From Alphaproteobacteria bacterium (GTDB lineage: Bacteria; Pseudomonadota; Alphaproteobacteria; SMXP01), in contig JAJFIM010000151.1 in assembly GCA_021774995.1 (NCBI GenBank), positions 1 through 5,416 of the forward strand: a DNA stretch of 5,416 nt, given 5' to 3'. Positions 1-5,416 of the stretch are shown one piece after another (the first letter of the stretch is position 1; every line of letters begins with the position of its first letter). Below the pieces are notes generated by a model. The model ran no database searches. It was not told the DNA's origin and was given only the letters and a program-made list of their open reading frames with translations. The position numbers were made by a program, and so were the translations under genes.

Positions 1-2
1 TC

Positions 3-1277
3 ACAGATCAGGTCAAGCGCCTGGCCATGGTGCGCGCCGACATTGCGTTTAAGCTCACCTCCGGCGACCGCGTGGCGCTGAGCCTGCCCGCCGAAACCGG
101 CGATCTCTTTGACGCCCGCTTGCGGCGTCTGGCGCGGATTCTCGGGCGCGATTTTGGCGATAACGCCGTGCCCATTGAGGCCGCGCGGGACGGCGTGCGC
201 GTGTCGGGCTATGCCGGTCTGCCGACTTATAACCGGGGCAGCGCGCAGTTTCAGTTTCTTTTTGTCAATGGCCGCCCGGTGCGGGACAAACTGGCGTTGG
301 GAGCAGTGCGCGGCGCCTATGCCGATTTTCTTGCGCGGGGGCGACATCCCGTTGTGGCTTTGTTTCTTGACCTTGATCCGGAATTGGTGGACGTCAATGT
401 ACACCCGGCCAAAACGGAGGTGCGGTTTCGCGATTCAGGCGCTGTGCGCGGGCTGATTGTCGGCGCTTTGCGTCACGCGCTGGCGGAGGCGGGTCACCGG
501 GCGTCAACCACGGTGGCGGGAGCGGCGCTCAGCGCGTTCAAAGCGCCGACGGGCGGCGCCTATCAGATGGATTATGGGCGCCGGGCACATGTCCACACTG
601 CGCCGTCAGAAGATCTTCAGGAAACCTTAAGGGAATTTGATGCGCCCAGCGCGCAAGGAGCGCCAGAAGATCTAAGCGCGCAAGAAGCGCCGCTTGATTA
701 CCCCTTGGGCGCGGCGCGGGCGCAGGTGCATGAGACCTATATTATCGCGCAGACAGCCGACGGCATCGTGATCGTTGATCAGCACGCGGCGCATGAGCGG
801 CTTGTGTATGAACGCATGAAGCAGGCTTTGGCGGCGACGGGCGTGGCGCGTCAGATTTTGCTGATCCCGGAAATTGTGGAATTGGACGAGGTCCAGGCCG
901 CGCGTCTGTTGGCACGCGCGGCTGAATTCGCCGAATTGGGCCTGGTGATCGAAGCTTTTGGCGCGGGCGCGGTGGCGGTGCGCGAGGTTCCGGCTCTGTT
1001 GGGGGAGATGGACGCGGCTGGGCTGGTGCGCGATCTGGCCGATGATCTCAGCGATATAGACGAAGCGCTGTCGCTGAAAGAGCGCCTCGAATCAGTATGC
1101 GGGACGATGGCGTGCCATGGATCGGTGCGCGCCGGGCGCCGCCTCACCGCCGAAGAGATGAACGCCCTGTTGCGTGAGATGGAAGCGACCCCGCATTCGG
1201 GTCAGTGCAATCACGGCCGCCCGACTTATGTGGAGCTTAAACGCGCCGATATCGAACGCCTGTTCGGGCGGCGCTAA
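3..1277 (+). CDS. mutL: DNA mismatch repair protein MutL, 5'-truncated by window edge (endonuclease-type)
   Basis: MutL couples MutS mismatch recognition to strand incision and excision. The reading frame is open from the first base, so 424 codons remain and about 150-160 N-terminal residues with ATPase motifs I-III lie outside. The ATG at 27 is an internal Met. Counting from that Met, the end of the GHKL ATPase module shows FVNGRPVRD and DVNVHPAKTEVRF (122-134); K129 corresponds to the ATP-contacting lysine of E. coli MutL (K307). A variable, probably disordered linker covers about 155-230. The C-terminal domain carries QILLIP (276-281), resembling the beta-clamp-binding motif, and the metal-endonuclease motifs: DQHAAHERLVYE (251-262, DQHA-x2-E-x4-E), ACHGSVRA (362-369), CNHGRP (394-399) and a terminal FGR. 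E. coli MutL lacks the DQHA motif, so this protein should nick DNA itself. The stop is TAA, and the gene converges on the next gene with a 10 bp gap. Confidence 0.97.
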   Translation, partial: TDQVKRLAMVRADIAFKLTSGDRVALSLPAETGDLFDARLRRLARILGRDFGDNAVPIEAARDGVRVSGYAGLPTYNRGSAQFQFLFVNGRPVRDKLALGAVRGAYADFLARGRHPVVALFLDLDPELVDVNVHPAKTEVRFRDSGAVRGLIVGALRHALAEAGHRASTTVAGAALSAFKAPTGGAYQMDYGRRAHVHTAPSEDLQETLREFDAPSAQGAPEDLSAQEAPLDYPLGAARAQVHETYIIAQTADGIVIVDQHAAHERLVYERMKQALAATGVARQILLIPEIVELDEVQAARLLARAAEFAELGLVIEAFGAGAVAVREVPALLGEMDAAGLVRDLADDLSDIDEALSLKERLESVCGTMACHGSVRAGRRLTAEEMNALLREMEATPHSGQCNHGRPTYVELKRADIERLFGRR

Positions 1278-1287
1278 GACGCACTCA

Positions 1288-1596
1288 TTAAAACCGCAAC
1301 TTCACGCCGCCTATCTCCACAGGGTTGGATTGCGCATCGAAATTTCGTAAATAGAAATTATCGGCTTGCAGCGTTGCGGGGCTGTGTTTATCAGCGCCTA
1401 TATGGAGTTCGAATTCTTGCGGGCGTAAGAGGTCGGACGTTTGCTGAGCATTGTCAGCAATATTGAGCCGCACGGTCGTTTTGAGTGCGTCCTTTTCATC
1501 CCGGGAAAAGGCGTTGGCGGACCCGCTGAACAGGCCGGCAAGGACCAGTCCCAGGAAAATAGCAAAAGCGCCAAAATAGAGTTGTCTTGAGGGCAT
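1288..1596 (-). CDS. small exported protein of unknown function, 102 aa
   Basis: I do not recognise this protein. The frame is open up to an ATG at 1668, but I chose the ATG at 1596 because it is preceded by AAAGGA with a 9 nt spacer and then begins a clear Sec-type signal peptide. That peptide has a short basic n-region (MPSR), a hydrophobic core at about residues 6-23 and an SANA|F cleavage site after residue 29. The mature part is about 73 residues, polar and without cysteine, so it is neither a lipoprotein nor disulfide-bonded. It appears rich in short beta strands and ends in GGVKLRF with a terminal Phe. Hand-counted G+C over 1321-1440 is 59 of 120, which looks lower than in the flanking genes. 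It lies between mutL (convergent) and rsmD (same strand, 97 bp upstream), and context gives no functional hint. A periplasmic or envelope location is inferred. Confidence 0.7.
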   Translation of the reverse strand: MPSRQLYFGAFAIFLGLVLAGLFSGSANAFSRDEKDALKTTVRLNIADNAQQTSDLLRPQEFELHIGADKHSPATLQADNFYLRNFDAQSNPVEIGGVKLRF

Positions 1597-1599
1597 AAT

Positions 1600-1612
1600 C
1601 CCTTTTCCTTTC
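1600..1612 (-). promoter_or_regulatory. ribosome binding site deciding the start of the small exported protein
   Basis: Read on the minus strand this is a purine run, AAAGGAAAAGGG-like, with its AAAGGA core at 1606-1611, 9 nt before the ATG at 1596. The upstream ATG at 1668 would add 24 polar residues in front of the signal peptide, so this site favours the shorter protein. Confidence 0.55.
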
Positions 1613-1693
1613 CAGTGCGGATCAGTGTTGTTGGTTAGGAAATAGGAAGAGGGTGCGGCCATCGCCAATCAACTGAGTTCACACTCGCGTGAC

Positions 1694-2257
1694 TTAACGG
1701 GAAGCTCTCGTCAAAAAAACGATTTTGGCGGCGCCGTATAGGCGTTCTTGCGAAATCGCGAAGCCCGGCGCATCGGGAAGGTCCTCGCCCCGCGCCATTT
1801 CATAAACCACATGGGCGCCATCGCTGAGCCAGCCGCCCTTGAGCAGCGCGGCGAGCGCGGGTTCGCCCAGCCCTTGCGCATAAGGCGGGTCAAGAAAAAC
1901 CAGATGGAAGGGCTGTTCCGCCGTCATGGGCAGGCGCGCGGCGTCATGGCGCAAAATAATTGTCTCAGCGGCGGCACCCAGCGCCTTGACGTTCCGTTCA
2001 AGGCAAGCGCGGGCCGCGGAATCCTTCTCCACAAAGCAGGCAAAAGCGGCGCCCCGCGACAAGGCTTCCAGACCCAGCGCGCCGGAACCGGCAAACAGAT
2101 CGAGCACGCGCAGGCCCTCTATGCCTTGGGGTAAAAAAGATCCATGCGCCAGCATGTTGAAAAGGGATTCGCGCACCCTGTCCGTTGTGGGGCGCACATC
2201 CCCGCCAGGGGGCGCCGTCAATTTGCGCCCTCTATGAACGCCGCCGATGATCCGCAT
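1694..2257 (-). CDS. rsmD: 16S rRNA (guanine(966)-N2)-methyltransferase RsmD
   Basis: RsmD uses S-adenosylmethionine to methylate N2 of G966 (E. coli numbering) in 16S rRNA during assembly of the 30S subunit, in the cytoplasm. The 187 aa product is close to the E. coli length of 198. It begins MRIIGGVHRGRKL, the family's usual N-terminus, and then shows VRPTTDRVRESLFNML (21-36), the SAM-binding loop DLFAGSGALG (53-62), an acidic residue in FVEKD (75-79) expected to touch the SAM ribose, and the catalytic DPPY (123-126). The frame is open for another 37 codons upstream, but those lie inside rluB and do not resemble the family, so the ATG at 2257 is chosen. It overlaps the rluB 3' end by 26 bp in the +1 frame. 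No good Shine-Dalgarno is seen, only an A-rich tract, so translation is probably coupled to rluB. Confidence 0.96.
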   Translation of the reverse strand: MRIIGGVHRGRKLTAPPGGDVRPTTDRVRESLFNMLAHGSFLPQGIEGLRVLDLFAGSGALGLEALSRGAAFACFVEKDSAARACLERNVKALGAAAETIILRHDAARLPMTAEQPFHLVFLDPPYAQGLGEPALAALLKGGWLSDGAHVVYEMARGEDLPDAPGFAISQERLYGAAKIVFLTRASR

Positions 2258-3056
2258 CTTTTTTGCGCTTTTTTTCGGATTTGCTGCGCGCTGTCGCGCC
2301 GGGCTTTCTGGCAACACCGTAGGGCGCGCCCACCAGATCGCGCAAGGCCGCCGGGCTGACCTCGTCAATCTGATCGATCTTGAGGTTGCCCAGATGAAAC
2401 GGTCCGTAAGAGACCCGGATCAGCCGGTTGACGCGCATGCCGATGCTCTCCAGCACGCGGCGCACTTCGCGGTTTTTGCCTTCGCGGATGGCCATGGTGA
2501 TCCAGGAATTGCCGCCTTGCTGGCTGTCGAGTTTCGCGTCGATCGGTCCATAGCGTAACCCCTCGACGGTGGTTCCCTTGGCCAGCGCGTCGAGCTCTTT
2601 TTGCGCGATGCGGCCATAGGCGCGCACCCGGTAGCGGCGTATCCAGCCCGTGGCGGGCAGTTCCAGTTTGCGCGCCAGTTCGCCGTCATTGGTGAGCAGA
2701 AGCAGGCCTTCCGAATTGATGTCCAGCCGTCCAATGGACAGGACGCGCGGCATTTCGCGCGGCAGCGCGTCAAACAAAGTGGGGCGTCCTTGCGGATCGT
2801 TATGGGTGGTGAGCAGACCCTTGGCTTTGTGATAGCGCCACAGCCGCGATGGCTCTTGCTTGGGTATCGGCTTGCCGTCCACCAATATGGTGCTGGCGGC
2901 GGTGACGGTCACGGCGGGGGAATCGAGGCGCGCGCCGTCCACCTGCACCCGGCCCGCGCTGATCCAGCGCTCGGCTTCGCGGCGCGAACACAGACCCGCC
3001 CGCGCCATCACCTTGGCGATCCGTTCGGTTTTTTCCAGTGGCGTCTTGTCAGTCAT
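2232..3056 (-). CDS. rluB: 23S rRNA pseudouridine synthase, RsuA/RluB/RluE/RluF family (RluB-like)
   Basis: This enzyme isomerises a uridine to pseudouridine in rRNA; RluB targets U2605 of 23S rRNA in E. coli. The 274 aa protein starts with an S4 RNA-binding domain (about 10-58, ERIAKVMARAGLCSRREAE and INxGxVxVDG-like text). The catalytic domain follows, with GRLDINSEGLLLLTNDGEL (109-127) and nucleophile D112. The family motifs EGKNREVRR (192-200) and RLIRVSYGPF (211-220) are also present. The SEGLLLLTNDGE form and the NREVRR motif favour RluB over RsuA, RluE and RluF, but the exact target base is inferred. A basic Lys/Arg-rich tail (about 250-274) is probably disordered and may contact RNA; its end is encoded in the overlap with rsmD. 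It is the first gene of a two-gene unit with rsmD and diverges from tadA. No clear Shine-Dalgarno precedes its ATG. Confidence 0.93.
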   Translation of the reverse strand: MTDKTPLEKTERIAKVMARAGLCSRREAERWISAGRVQVDGARLDSPAVTVTAASTILVDGKPIPKQEPSRLWRYHKAKGLLTTHNDPQGRPTLFDALPREMPRVLSIGRLDINSEGLLLLTNDGELARKLELPATGWIRRYRVRAYGRIAQKELDALAKGTTVEGLRYGPIDAKLDSQQGGNSWITMAIREGKNREVRRVLESIGMRVNRLIRVSYGPFHLGNLKIDQIDEVSPAALRDLVGAPYGVARKPGATARSKSEKKRKKDADHRRRS

Positions 3057-3066
3057 TTCAGCGCTT

Positions 3067-3095
3067 GTCTTACAGGCAAAGCGGCGGGGTCACAA
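3067..3095 (-). promoter_or_regulatory. candidate sigma70-type promoter for rluB-rsmD
   Basis: On the minus strand there is a -35-like TTGTGA (3095-3090), a 17 bp spacer and a -10-like TAAGAC (3072-3067). Predicted initiation near 3060 leaves only about 3-4 nt before the rluB ATG at 3056, so the mRNA would be almost leaderless. This fits the missing Shine-Dalgarno. The hexamers match consensus only partly, so this is tentative. Confidence 0.35.
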
Positions 3096-3098
3096 TGC

Positions 3099-3126
3099 TT
3101 GACAAGCCCGCTGCCGCGCTTACCCT
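3099..3126 (+). promoter_or_regulatory. candidate sigma70-type promoter for tadA
   Basis: A perfect -35 TTGACA (3099-3104) is followed by a 16 bp spacer and a weak -10, TACCCT (3121-3126). Initiation would fall near 3133, about 4 nt before the ATG at 3137. That supports a leaderless tadA transcript and argues against the upstream in-frame ATG at 3095, which lies before the predicted start site. Confidence 0.4.
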
Positions 3127-3136
3127 CAAACATCTC

Positions 3137-3595
3137 ATGTTATCAAGCGATGAAACATATATGCGTCTGGCCCTTGATGAGGCTCGCGCCGCCGCCGCTC
3201 GCGATGAAGTGCCGATTGGCGCGGTGCTTGTGGATACTCCACGCGACGCCATTCTCGCCCGCGCGGGCAATCACGCCATCGGTTTGCATGATCCCACCGC
3301 CCATGCGGAAATATTGGCGATCCGCGCCGCAGCCGGGGCTCTGGGCAATTACCGGCTTAACGGGTGTACGCTCTACGTTACGCTGGAGCCCTGCGCCATG
3401 TGCGCCGGGGCGATCTCTTTTGCCCGGCTGGCGCGCGTCGTCTTTGCGGCGGAAGACCCAAAAGGCGGCGGCGTGCTGCATGGGGGCCGGTTTTTTGATC
3501 AACCCACCTGCCACCACCGGCCCGAGATCGCGTCCGGGGTGTTGGGAGAGGAAGCGGCGGCTTTGCTGCGGGATTTTTTTGCCGCGCGGCGCTAA
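3137..3595 (+). CDS. tadA: tRNA-specific adenosine deaminase TadA
   Basis: TadA deaminates A34 of tRNA-Arg(ACG) to inosine, allowing one tRNA to read several arginine codons; it is normally essential in bacteria. The 152 aa product has the zinc-dependent cytidine/deoxycytidylate deaminase fold. Visible motifs are VPIGAVLV (25-32), DPTAHAEI (52-59) with zinc ligand H56 and proton-shuttle E58, NYRL (71-74), and TLEPCAMCAGA (82-92) with zinc ligands C86 and C89. AEDPKGGGV (105-113), DQPTCHH and a C-terminal ALLRDFF are typical of alphaproteobacterial members. The frame extends upstream to ATGs at 3095 and 3038. I chose 3137 because the length fits the family, because the upstream residues look non-homologous, and because a TTGACA promoter would start transcription just before it. 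The ATG at 3161 also remains possible. No Shine-Dalgarno is seen. It diverges from rluB and converges with purD. Confidence 0.95.
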   Translation: MLSSDETYMRLALDEARAAAARDEVPIGAVLVDTPRDAILARAGNHAIGLHDPTAHAEILAIRAAAGALGNYRLNGCTLYVTLEPCAMCAGAISFARLARVVFAAEDPKGGGVLHGGRFFDQPTCHHRPEIASGVLGEEAAALLRDFFAARR

Positions 3596-3641
3596 CAAAG
3601 CATGGGTGTTAAGGTCTGCGGACAATTGAAGCCGCCAAACA

Positions 3642-3713
3642 CGTCATTCCCAGACGTTACGCGCGCCCAAAATATGTAGGATTTTGGACGTGAGTGTTAG
3701 ATCTGGAATGACG
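3642..3713. repeat. imperfect palindrome between convergent tadA and purD, possible REP/MITE-like element or bidirectional terminator
   Basis: The outer arms are CGTCATTCCCAGA (3642-3654) and TCTGGAATGACG (3702-3713), complementary except for one bulged C. The inner arms CCAAAAT (3667-3673) and ATTTTGG (3681-3687) are perfect and enclose a 7 nt loop. The segments between them (about 3655-3666 and 3688-3701) pair partly, with several G.U wobbles when read as plus-strand RNA. The element sits 46 bp after the tadA stop and 24 bp before the purD stop. CGTCATTCC...GGAATGACG ends recall dispersed intergenic palindromes seen in many proteobacterial genomes. There is no following T-run, so a classical intrinsic terminator is not shown. 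The rest of the 142 bp gap holds only an AT-rich stretch (3716-3731). Confidence 0.65.
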
Positions 3714-3737
3714 CTCAACTTATATATTCTACAGACC

Positions 3738-5018
3738 CTAGAGATTCTTTTCCCGCTCAATCGCGCGCCAGCCGATGTCGCGGCGGCAAAAACCTTCAGG
3801 CCAGTCGATGAGGTCCACGGCGCCATAGGCTTGCCGCGCGGCTTGGGCAACGGTTTGTCCCAGACCCGTAACATTCAGAACCCGCCCGCCAATGGCGGTG
3901 ATCTGATCGCCTTTGCGCGCGGTTCCGGCATGGAAAACCCGCGCGCCCGTCGCACCGGCCGCTTCAGTGAGATTACCAATGCGACCGCCTTTTTCGTAAG
4001 TGCCGGGATAGCCCTTGGACGCCATCACTACCGTAAGAGCGCTCTCCTCGCGCCAATCCAGCGCGATATCTTCGAGCGTTCCGTCCGCGGTGGCGATCAG
4101 TGCGGGAAGAAGATCCGATTTCAAGCGCATCATCAGCACCTGGCATTCGGGATCGCCAAAGCGGGCGTTATATTCAATGAGTTTTGGTCCCTCCGCGGTG
4201 ATCATCAGTCCGGCGTAAAGCACGCCGGTGTATGGGCGCCCCTCAGCCGCCATGGCGTCAATGGTGGGGCGGATAATCCGTGTCAGGACAGTATCGCACA
4301 GCGCGTGCGTCAATACCGGCGCCGGGGAATACGCCCCCATGCCGCCTGTGTTGGGGCCTGTGTCTCTTGTCCCGGCGCGCTTGTGATCCTGCGCGGTGGC
4401 CAGCGGCAGGAATGATTTGCCGTCAGTTAAAACAAAGAAGCTGGCTTCCTCGCCGGTCAGAAACTCTTCGATGACGATTTCCCGGCCTGCATCGCCAAAA
4501 GCGCCCGCAAACATCTCGTCCACGGCGCCTTGCGCCGTTTGTACATCTTGCGCGATGACCTCGCCGGTGCCCGCCGCCAGACCATCAGCCTTGATGACAT
4601 AAGGGGCGGGCAGGCCGGCCAGGTAGGTTTTTGCGCGGTCTGCATCTGTAAATTTCTCATAGGCCGCTGCGGGGATGTTATGACGGGCGCACAGTTCATG
4701 GGTGAAGGTTTTGGAGGCTTCCAGCTGAGCTGCGCGGGCCGTCGGGCCGAAGGATTTGACGCCCGCTTCGCTTAAACGGTCCACCAGCCCCGCCGCCAGG
4801 GGCTGCTCTGGGCCGACCACCACAAAGCCGATGTCATAGGTGCGGCAGGCGGCGAGAATCCCTTCGAAATCCAAGGGGTCAATGTCGAGGCATGCGGCGA
4901 TATCGGCCATGCCGCCATTACCCGGCGCGCAATATAGCGTCCCCAGAAGCGGGCTGGACGACAGCGTCCAGGCCAAGGCGTGTTCGCGTCCGCCCGATCC
5001 AATTACAAGAACATTCAT
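3738..5018 (-). CDS. purD: phosphoribosylamine--glycine ligase (GAR synthetase) PurD
   Basis: PurD joins glycine to 5-phosphoribosylamine with ATP hydrolysis, giving GAR, the second step of de novo purine synthesis. The 426 aa length matches the monofunctional bacterial enzyme. In order it shows the N-terminal domain with VLVIGSGGREHALAW (3-17) and APGNGGMADI (31-40), GPEQPLAAGLVD (69-80), the ATP-grasp domain with K104 and IKADGLAAG (142-150), VIEEFLTGEEASFF (182-195), DHKR and GPNTGGMGAYSP (221-232), the signature RFGDPECQ (286-293), and the C-terminal domain ending CRRDIGWRAIERE. One oddity is residue 151, a Thr (codon ACC at 4568-4566), where homologues I know have the Lys of LAAGKGV; the next family position, usually Val, is Glu (GTGE). 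All other key motifs are intact, so the gene looks functional. AAGGA at 5030-5034 lies 11 nt before the ATG. It diverges from xseA. Confidence 0.97.
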   Translation of the reverse strand: MNVLVIGSGGREHALAWTLSSSPLLGTLYCAPGNGGMADIAACLDIDPLDFEGILAACRTYDIGFVVVGPEQPLAAGLVDRLSEAGVKSFGPTARAAQLEASKTFTHELCARHNIPAAAYEKFTDADRAKTYLAGLPAPYVIKADGLAAGTGEVIAQDVQTAQGAVDEMFAGAFGDAGREIVIEEFLTGEEASFFVLTDGKSFLPLATAQDHKRAGTRDTGPNTGGMGAYSPAPVLTHALCDTVLTRIIRPTIDAMAAEGRPYTGVLYAGLMITAEGPKLIEYNARFGDPECQVLMMRLKSDLLPALIATADGTLEDIALDWREESALTVVMASKGYPGTYEKGGRIGNLTEAAGATGARVFHAGTARKGDQITAIGGRVLNVTGLGQTVAQAARQAYGAVDLIDWPEGFCRRDIGWRAIEREKNL

Positions 5019-5037
5019 CCGCCGCGATTTCCTTCAC

Positions 5038-5067
5038 TTGCGCCACATTGCCCGGTCCTTGTATCAT
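5038..5067 (+). promoter_or_regulatory. candidate promoter for xseA
   Basis: TTGCGC (5038-5043) and TATCAT (5062-5067, five of six consensus bases) are separated by 18 bp, with predicted initiation near 5074. This leaves a leader of about 53 nt to the ATG at 5127, or 26 nt to the in-frame ATG at 5100. I saw no equally good promoter for purD on the other strand of this 108 bp gap. Confidence 0.35.
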
Positions 5068-5126
5068 GCGCGTTGAGGGGGGAAAAGCGCCTGTCTCTCA
5101 TGATTTCACAACGGACCGGTTCTGCC

Positions 5127-5416
5127 ATGAGCCCATCGAGCGAGGAAGACGTTACCGGCAATATGCCGGAATTCACGGTCAGTGAACTGTCCTTCGCGTT
5201 GAAACGCACTGTCGAAGAGGCCTATGGCTATGTGCGGGTGCGCGGCGAGATCGGCCGGGTCAGCAGGCCCGCGTCCGGTCATATCTATCTTGATCTCAAA
5301 GATGAAAAATCCGTTCTCAACGGGGTGGTCTGGCGCGGCGTGGCGTCGCGGCTGAAGGTGGCGCCGGAACAGGGTTTGGAAGTCATTTGCACGGGCAAGC
5401 TCACGACCTTTCCGGG
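5127..5416 (+). CDS. xseA: exodeoxyribonuclease VII large subunit XseA, N-terminal part, cut by window end
   Basis: Exonuclease VII (XseA with several XseB subunits) degrades single-stranded DNA from both ends to oligonucleotides and acts in repair and recombination. Only 96 complete codons are inside the window. They cover the N-terminal OB-fold DNA-binding domain: EFTVSELSFALKRTVE (15-30), YVRVRGEIGRVSRPASGHIY (35-54), LDLKDE (55-60), VVWRGVASRL (67-76) and GLEVICTGKLTTFP (83-96). The catalytic region lies beyond the window. Three in-frame ATGs compete, at 5100, 5127 and 5163. I chose 5127 because it gives a family-like short N-terminal extension, but none has a strong, well-spaced Shine-Dalgarno; a GAGGGGGG run at 5075-5082 lies 17 nt before the ATG at 5100. 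It is divergent from purD. Confidence 0.93.
   Translation, partial: MSPSSEEDVTGNMPEFTVSELSFALKRTVEEAYGYVRVRGEIGRVSRPASGHIYLDLKDEKSVLNGVVWRGVASRLKVAPEQGLEVICTGKLTTFP

Noticed and set aside
27..29. ATG at 27 as the start of mutL
   Set aside because: The frame is open to the window edge, and the residues before it (TDQVKRLA) fit the internal MutL region just before the second half of the ATPase module, so this Met is internal.
1670..1700. Inverted repeat near the rsmD stop (TCAC...GTGA) as a terminator
   Set aside because: The stem is only about 4 bp with no T-run, which is too weak to call.
1748..2134. Plus-strand open frame opposite rsmD
   Set aside because: It is a shadow of rsmD; the minus strand carries the SAM-binding and DPPY motifs.
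2258..2368. Extended rsmD start at 2368
   Set aside because: The extra 37 residues lie within rluB and look like out-of-frame translation. The family N-terminus MRIIGG starts at 2257.
3143..3625. Minus-strand open frame of 160 codons opposite tadA
   Set aside because: It is entirely antisense to the conserved TadA coding region, with no motif or ribosome binding site to support it.
2601..3629. Plus-strand open frame of 342 codons
   Set aside because: It is antisense to rluB and then runs out of frame through tadA. Both of those have full family motifs, while this translation shows none and is rich in Arg, Pro and Gln as expected for a shadow frame in G+C-rich DNA.
3615..3637. Small hairpin GCGG...CCGC just after tadA
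   Set aside because: The 4 bp stem with a roughly 10 nt loop and no U-tract is not distinguishable from chance; the larger palindrome downstream is the stronger structure.
3684..4415. Plus-strand open frame of 243 codons opposite purD
   Set aside because: It lies antisense to well-conserved purD, begins inside the palindrome and shows no recognisable domain.

Overview
The window reads as ordinary core chromosome of an alphaproteobacterium. The support is protein-level: the TadA C-terminal half (AEDPKGGGV..., QPTCHH) and the XseA N-terminus (EFTVSEL..., RVSRPASGH) look like the alphaproteobacterial versions, and MutL is the endonuclease type. Coding DNA is G+C-rich and tightly packed. I cannot place it to genus from sequence alone. 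There are seven protein genes, two cut by the window edges. No RNA gene, insertion sequence, phage gene or CRISPR array is visible.

Layout. Positions 1-1277 (+) carry the 3' two thirds of mutL. It converges, 10 bp apart, on a small unrecognised gene for an exported protein (1288-1596, -). A 97 bp gap follows, then the minus-strand pair rluB-like (2232-3056) and rsmD (1694-2257), which overlap by 26 bp and should be co-transcribed. tadA (3137-3595, +) diverges from rluB across an 80 bp region with two plausible back-to-back promoters. tadA then converges on purD (3738-5018, -). The 142 bp between their stops holds a long imperfect palindrome (3642-3713). purD diverges from xseA (5127 to the window end, +) across 108 bp.

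Functional theme. tadA (tRNA wobble inosine), rluB (23S pseudouridine) and rsmD (16S m2G) form an RNA-modification block. mutL and xseA act in DNA repair, and purD is the second step of purine synthesis. The genes are independent housekeeping functions, not one pathway.

I found no convincing undescribed multi-gene system. The points worth a second look are: the palindrome between tadA and purD; a Thr in place of the usual Lys in the PurD glycine-rich loop; A7/A6 tracts, including an in-frame A AAA AAG heptamer, at the rluB/rsmD overlap; likely leaderless divergent transcription of rluB and tadA; and the orphan exported protein.
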